From DASWVC01 sp036401335 (GTDB taxonomy: Bacteria; Verrucomicrobiota; Verrucomicrobiia; Chthoniobacterales; JAFAMB01): DNA of 9,290 bases. The notes beneath the pieces were generated by a model. It was not told the origin of the DNA. It saw only the letters and a program-made list of their open reading frames with translations, and searched no databases. Location of the stretch: NCBI GenBank assembly GCA_036401335.1, contig DASWVC010000297.1:1-9290 (forward strand), read 5' to 3'. The translations under genes and the position numbers were made by a program. Below, piece after piece: positions 6,786 to 9,290 of the stretch. Position 1 is the first letter of the stretch. Each line of letters begins with the position of its first letter.

Positions 6786-7353
6786 AACCGGCAAACCTCC
6801 GGGAGCATCGCGCGGACGCAGGAGCGGCCGAGACAATGATGCGGGCATTCGCCCGGCAGCAGAACTGAAATAAGTGGGTTTGCCATCACCATCGACAACA
6901 ACGGCATGCTTTGTAGCGGGTTGAGCCCGGTTCGGCAAGTTCGGACTCCGGCAAAGCGCGGGCCTGGGTTTTCGAGGATCAGCGGGAAAACGCCTGTAGG
7001 ACGTCGGAGGGGGGGAATAAGAAAAGCGGGGCGCGTCCGGCGTAACCCCGTGCAGAGCTCGAGGCCGGAAAAAAGGAACCGCGAATCCGGGACGAAAATG
7101 GCCTCCACCCATTGAAATGACTGTACCAACTGCACCATGCGCGAAACGTTTGTAATTTAGGTTTTTGTTAGGCGCCAAGCCGCTTCCTTTTTCATTGTGG
7201 AGGCTACATCGGGACCCCTAGGTTTTCCCGAATGGCAGACAGACGGCCGGCATTGCTTCCTATACCATACACCCCATGGGTAAATGGAAGGATAATGGCG
7301 GCCGTAGAAATGAAGGCAGCCGCAGGCCTGAACCAAAACGCGGCACCGCAATC
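6786..7353. other. Gap of about 570 bp between divergent helicase and propeller genes
   Basis: No gene is convincing here. On the minus strand the helicase frame stays open for another 131 codons (to TTG 7178), but its translation is rich in Pro and Arg and lacks family resemblance. A second minus-strand frame (7138-6782) has no recognisable motif. On the plus strand an ATG at 7276 would add 26 residues to the propeller protein. Features seen include a 6-bp inverted repeat TCGGGA (7209-7214) / TCCCGA (7226-7231) around CCTAGG, and a TATACC at 7261-7266 that could be a weak -10 for the plus-strand gene, with no good -35. The region probably holds both divergent promoters and long 5' leaders. 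Confidence 0.4.
6796..6800 (-). promoter_or_regulatory. Ribosome binding site supporting the GTG start of the helicase
   Basis: On the minus strand a perfect GGAGG sits 10 nt upstream of the GTG at 6785-6783. That start places the DUF4011-type motif about 25 residues from the N-terminus, as expected. A competing AAGGAAG lies 5 nt before the TTG at 7178, so the choice is likely but not certain. Confidence 0.45.
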
Positions 7354-9290
7354 ATGAGATTAGTTAGAATCATAGATCACCTGAAACAAACTTTTTCACC
7401 CGTCTCCGGCCTTGTTAGCGGCTCTTTAGGAGGAGTTGGCTGCCTCTGCGCTGCGTTCACCGCGACGGGTCTGGCGGTTGACACCTTAACGTCGCGCGTT
7501 GATAACGCCCGAACCAGTCTGAATGCAGACGAGGTGACGCTCACCCCTGCAAACGTAAACCTGAATGCCTTCGGAAAGCTGCGCGTTTTTCCTACCGACG
7601 GGCAGGTCTACGCACAGCCGCTTTACGTGTCGAGTGCACCGATCTACGATTCCACCGGGGCCAATTTCCGAGGGCGCTACAACGTGGTGATCGTGGGTTC
7701 GGAAAAGAACACCCTTTCTGCTTTCAACGCCGATGCCAGCGGGCCCGCCCTCTGGTCCAACCGTCTCATGGGGAGCAACGAGGCTAACCCGACCAACGAT
7801 GATTTTTCCTGTGCGGACCTGGGCCCCACGTTCGGCATCACCGCAACGCCGGTCATTGATCTCCAGCAAGGGCCGCACGGGCGCATCTTCGTCACGACGT
7901 ACACAAAGTCTAGTGACGGCAATTTCCACCAGTACCTGCATGCCATCGATTTAGCGACTGGCCAGGACGCCCTCCCGGCGGTGGAGTTGGGGGCCACCTA
8001 CCCCGGCACCGGTCCGGAAAGCAGCAATGGCACTCAGACCTTCCATCCGTTTGCGTCCTGGAACCGGGCGGGGCTCGTGCTCTCCAACCGTACGATTTAC
8101 ATTTTCTTCGGGTCGCACTGCGACAACGAAACGTTTACCAACAGCGTGACCGGTGCGCAGTACGCGAACGGTTACAGCGGCTTCATCATGGCCTATGACG
8201 AAGGGACGCTGAAGCAGGTCGCCGTGGGCAACCTCAACCCCAGTGGCGGCCCGCCGAACAACTGGGTCAAGTACGGCTCCGGGAACACGATCTGGAATGC
8301 CGGGTGCGCGCCAGCGGTGGACGCTGCCGGGAACATCTATGCGCCCACCGGCAATGGTCCTTTTAATCCCAGCCAAGGCAACTACGGCGACAGTTGCGTG
8401 AAGCTCTCCACCGATTTAACCGGCGGGCGCATCAACGTGGTGGATTCTTTCACTCCATTTGACCAGGCCACGCTGGCAAACCTCGACAAAGATTATGGCT
8501 CGGGTGCGGCCATGCTGATCCCGGGTCAGACCGATGCCAACGGTCAGAAACATTACTTTGTAACGGCCAATGGCAAGGACGGCAACCTTTACCTGCTCAA
8601 CCGCGATAACCTGGGCGGGTACAGCACCAGCGGTTCAAACGACAACGCCTACCAGGAAATCGTGGGTGGCTTGCAAGGGGGTGTCTGGTCTTCACCGGCG
8701 TACTTTCACGGGGCTTTGTATTTCGGCCCGAACGGCCAGCCGCTCCGCCGCTATGTTTTCGACCGCACGCCGCTGCTGAAAGCATCCTCCTCCTCCAGTT
8801 CCGGCACGCCCTATCAATACCCGGGCGCGTCGCCGGCGATCTCGGCGTGGGGAAGCACGAATGGCATTGTCTGGGCGCTCCAGCGCGTGTCATCCTCCGC
8901 TCCTGGGGTGCTGCATGCCTACAACTCCGGCAATCTTGCCCTTGAACTCTGGAACAGCGGCCAGAATTCCGGGCGCGACGGCCTGGATACGGCCGTAAAA
9001 TTTGTCGTGCCGACCATCGCCAACGGTCGGGTATTTGTTGGCACAGCCACGACGGTCAGCGAGTTTGGCCTGCTCAATCCGACGCCGGCCGTTGACGTGA
9101 CGGGTTCGGTGACGGTGTTGCAACACCGGATCTCTCGGAGTCCGATCAACGGGTATTACCGGCAAACGGTGACGCTGACCGACGCCGGTTCAACGGTGCT
9201 GAGCGCTCCGCTCAGCCTGGTGCTGCCGGGCCTTTCGCCCAACGCACAGCTGGCCAATCGGTCCGGTGGGACGACGGGTTCAGCCAATCC
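7354..9290 (+). CDS. Secreted PQQ-like beta-propeller protein with Ig-like domain (3' end missing)
   Basis: The frame is open from ATG 7354 through the right edge: 645 codons, no stop. The N-terminus has basic residues (MRLVRIIDHLK) and then a weakly hydrophobic Gly/Ala-rich stretch to about residue 41 (TGLA before VDT), consistent with a long signal peptide. Residues about 65-575 look like a PQQ-type propeller, with degenerate blade motifs LSAFNADASGPALW (121), YLHAIDLATGQD (194), FIMAYDEGTLKQ (277), GNLYLLNRDNL (410) and VLHAYNSGNLALELW (519). Residues from about 578 begin an Ig-like beta-sandwich repeat (QTVTLTDAGSTVLSAPLSL, then PGLSPNAQL) of a kind often attached to large exported propeller proteins. 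No heme or dehydrogenase catalytic motif is visible, so a binding or surface role is more likely than a quinoprotein enzyme. An in-frame ATG at 7276 is an alternative start; neither has a clear ribosome site. Cys30/Cys32 do not form a proper lipobox. Confidence 0.85.
   Translation, partial: MRLVRIIDHLKQTFSPVSGLVSGSLGGVGCLCAAFTATGLAVDTLTSRVDNARTSLNADEVTLTPANVNLNAFGKLRVFPTDGQVYAQPLYVSSAPIYDSTGANFRGRYNVVIVGSEKNTLSAFNADASGPALWSNRLMGSNEANPTNDDFSCADLGPTFGITATPVIDLQQGPHGRIFVTTYTKSSDGNFHQYLHAIDLATGQDALPAVELGATYPGTGPESSNGTQTFHPFASWNRAGLVLSNRTIYIFFGSHCDNETFTNSVTGAQYANGYSGFIMAYDEGTLKQVAVGNLNPSGGPPNNWVKYGSGNTIWNAGCAPAVDAAGNIYAPTGNGPFNPSQGNYGDSCVKLSTDLTGGRINVVDSFTPFDQATLANLDKDYGSGAAMLIPGQTDANGQKHYFVTANGKDGNLYLLNRDNLGGYSTSGSNDNAYQEIVGGLQGGVWSSPAYFHGALYFGPNGQPLRRYVFDRTPLLKASSSSSSGTPYQYPGASPAISAWGSTNGIVWALQRVSSSAPGVLHAYNSGNLALELWNSGQNSGRDGLDTAVKFVVPTIANGRVFVGTATTVSEFGLLNPTPAVDVTGSVTVLQHRISRSPINGYYRQTVTLTDAGSTVLSAPLSLVLPGLSPNAQLANRSGGTTGSAN

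Noticed and set aside
6782..7138. Possible small minus-strand gene upstream of the helicase
   Set aside because: It overlaps the helicase start region in another frame, has no recognised motif and no ribosome site, and looks like a chance frame.
7486..7941. Minus-strand open frame of 151 codons, and others at 7951-8376 and 8890-9165
   Set aside because: They are antisense to the propeller gene, which has a signal peptide, blade motifs and an unbroken frame of 645 codons.

Overview
This window is GC-rich bacterial DNA with tight gene packing in its first part and an envelope/secretome-type gene at its right end. My best guess is a soil member of the Verrucomicrobiota or a neighbouring PVC or Acidobacteria-like lineage. 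The guess rests on the GGTAGGG-core palindromic repeats and on the style of the secreted PQQ-type propeller protein. It is an inference from general appearance, not from a marker gene. No rRNA, tRNA, CRISPR array, insertion sequence or transposase was seen.

Layout from left to right: (i) the 5' end of an unidentified minus-strand gene that runs off the left edge (1-166). (ii) A minus-strand VapB/VapC toxin-antitoxin pair (antitoxin 893-690, toxin 693-268). (iii) A divergent 139-bp promoter region (894-1032). (iv) A plus-strand pair with an AbrB/SpoVT-type antitoxin (1033-1245) and a second PIN-domain VapC toxin (1242-1607). (v) A compact intergenic block with two adjacent long palindromes that share the core TCCGGTAGGG (1616-1734), lying between convergent genes. 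(vi) A very large minus-strand gene (6785-1743) encoding a DUF4011-type N-terminus, a complete SF1 Upf1-like helicase core and a C-terminal Vsr-like PD-(D/E)XK nuclease. (vii) About 570 bp with no convincing gene (6786-7353). (viii) A plus-strand secreted beta-propeller protein with an Ig-like module, cut by the right edge (7354-9290).

The two VapBC pairs are each self-contained: the antitoxin comes first, and the antitoxin stop and toxin GTG start overlap as GTGA. They use different antitoxin folds (ribbon-helix-helix-like versus AbrB swapped-hairpin) and share one divergent control region. The helicase-nuclease stands alone as a transcription unit. Together with the toxin-antitoxin pairs and repeats it gives the region from about 1 to 7 kb an accessory, defence-island character. 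The propeller gene is divergent from the helicase and probably unrelated to it.

The most interesting candidate is the helicase-nuclease. It has intact helicase motifs and nuclease residues, and roughly 900 residues separate the Walker A lysine from the DEAS motif. A single-protein anti-phage or foreign-DNA-degrading role is plausible but unproven from sequence.
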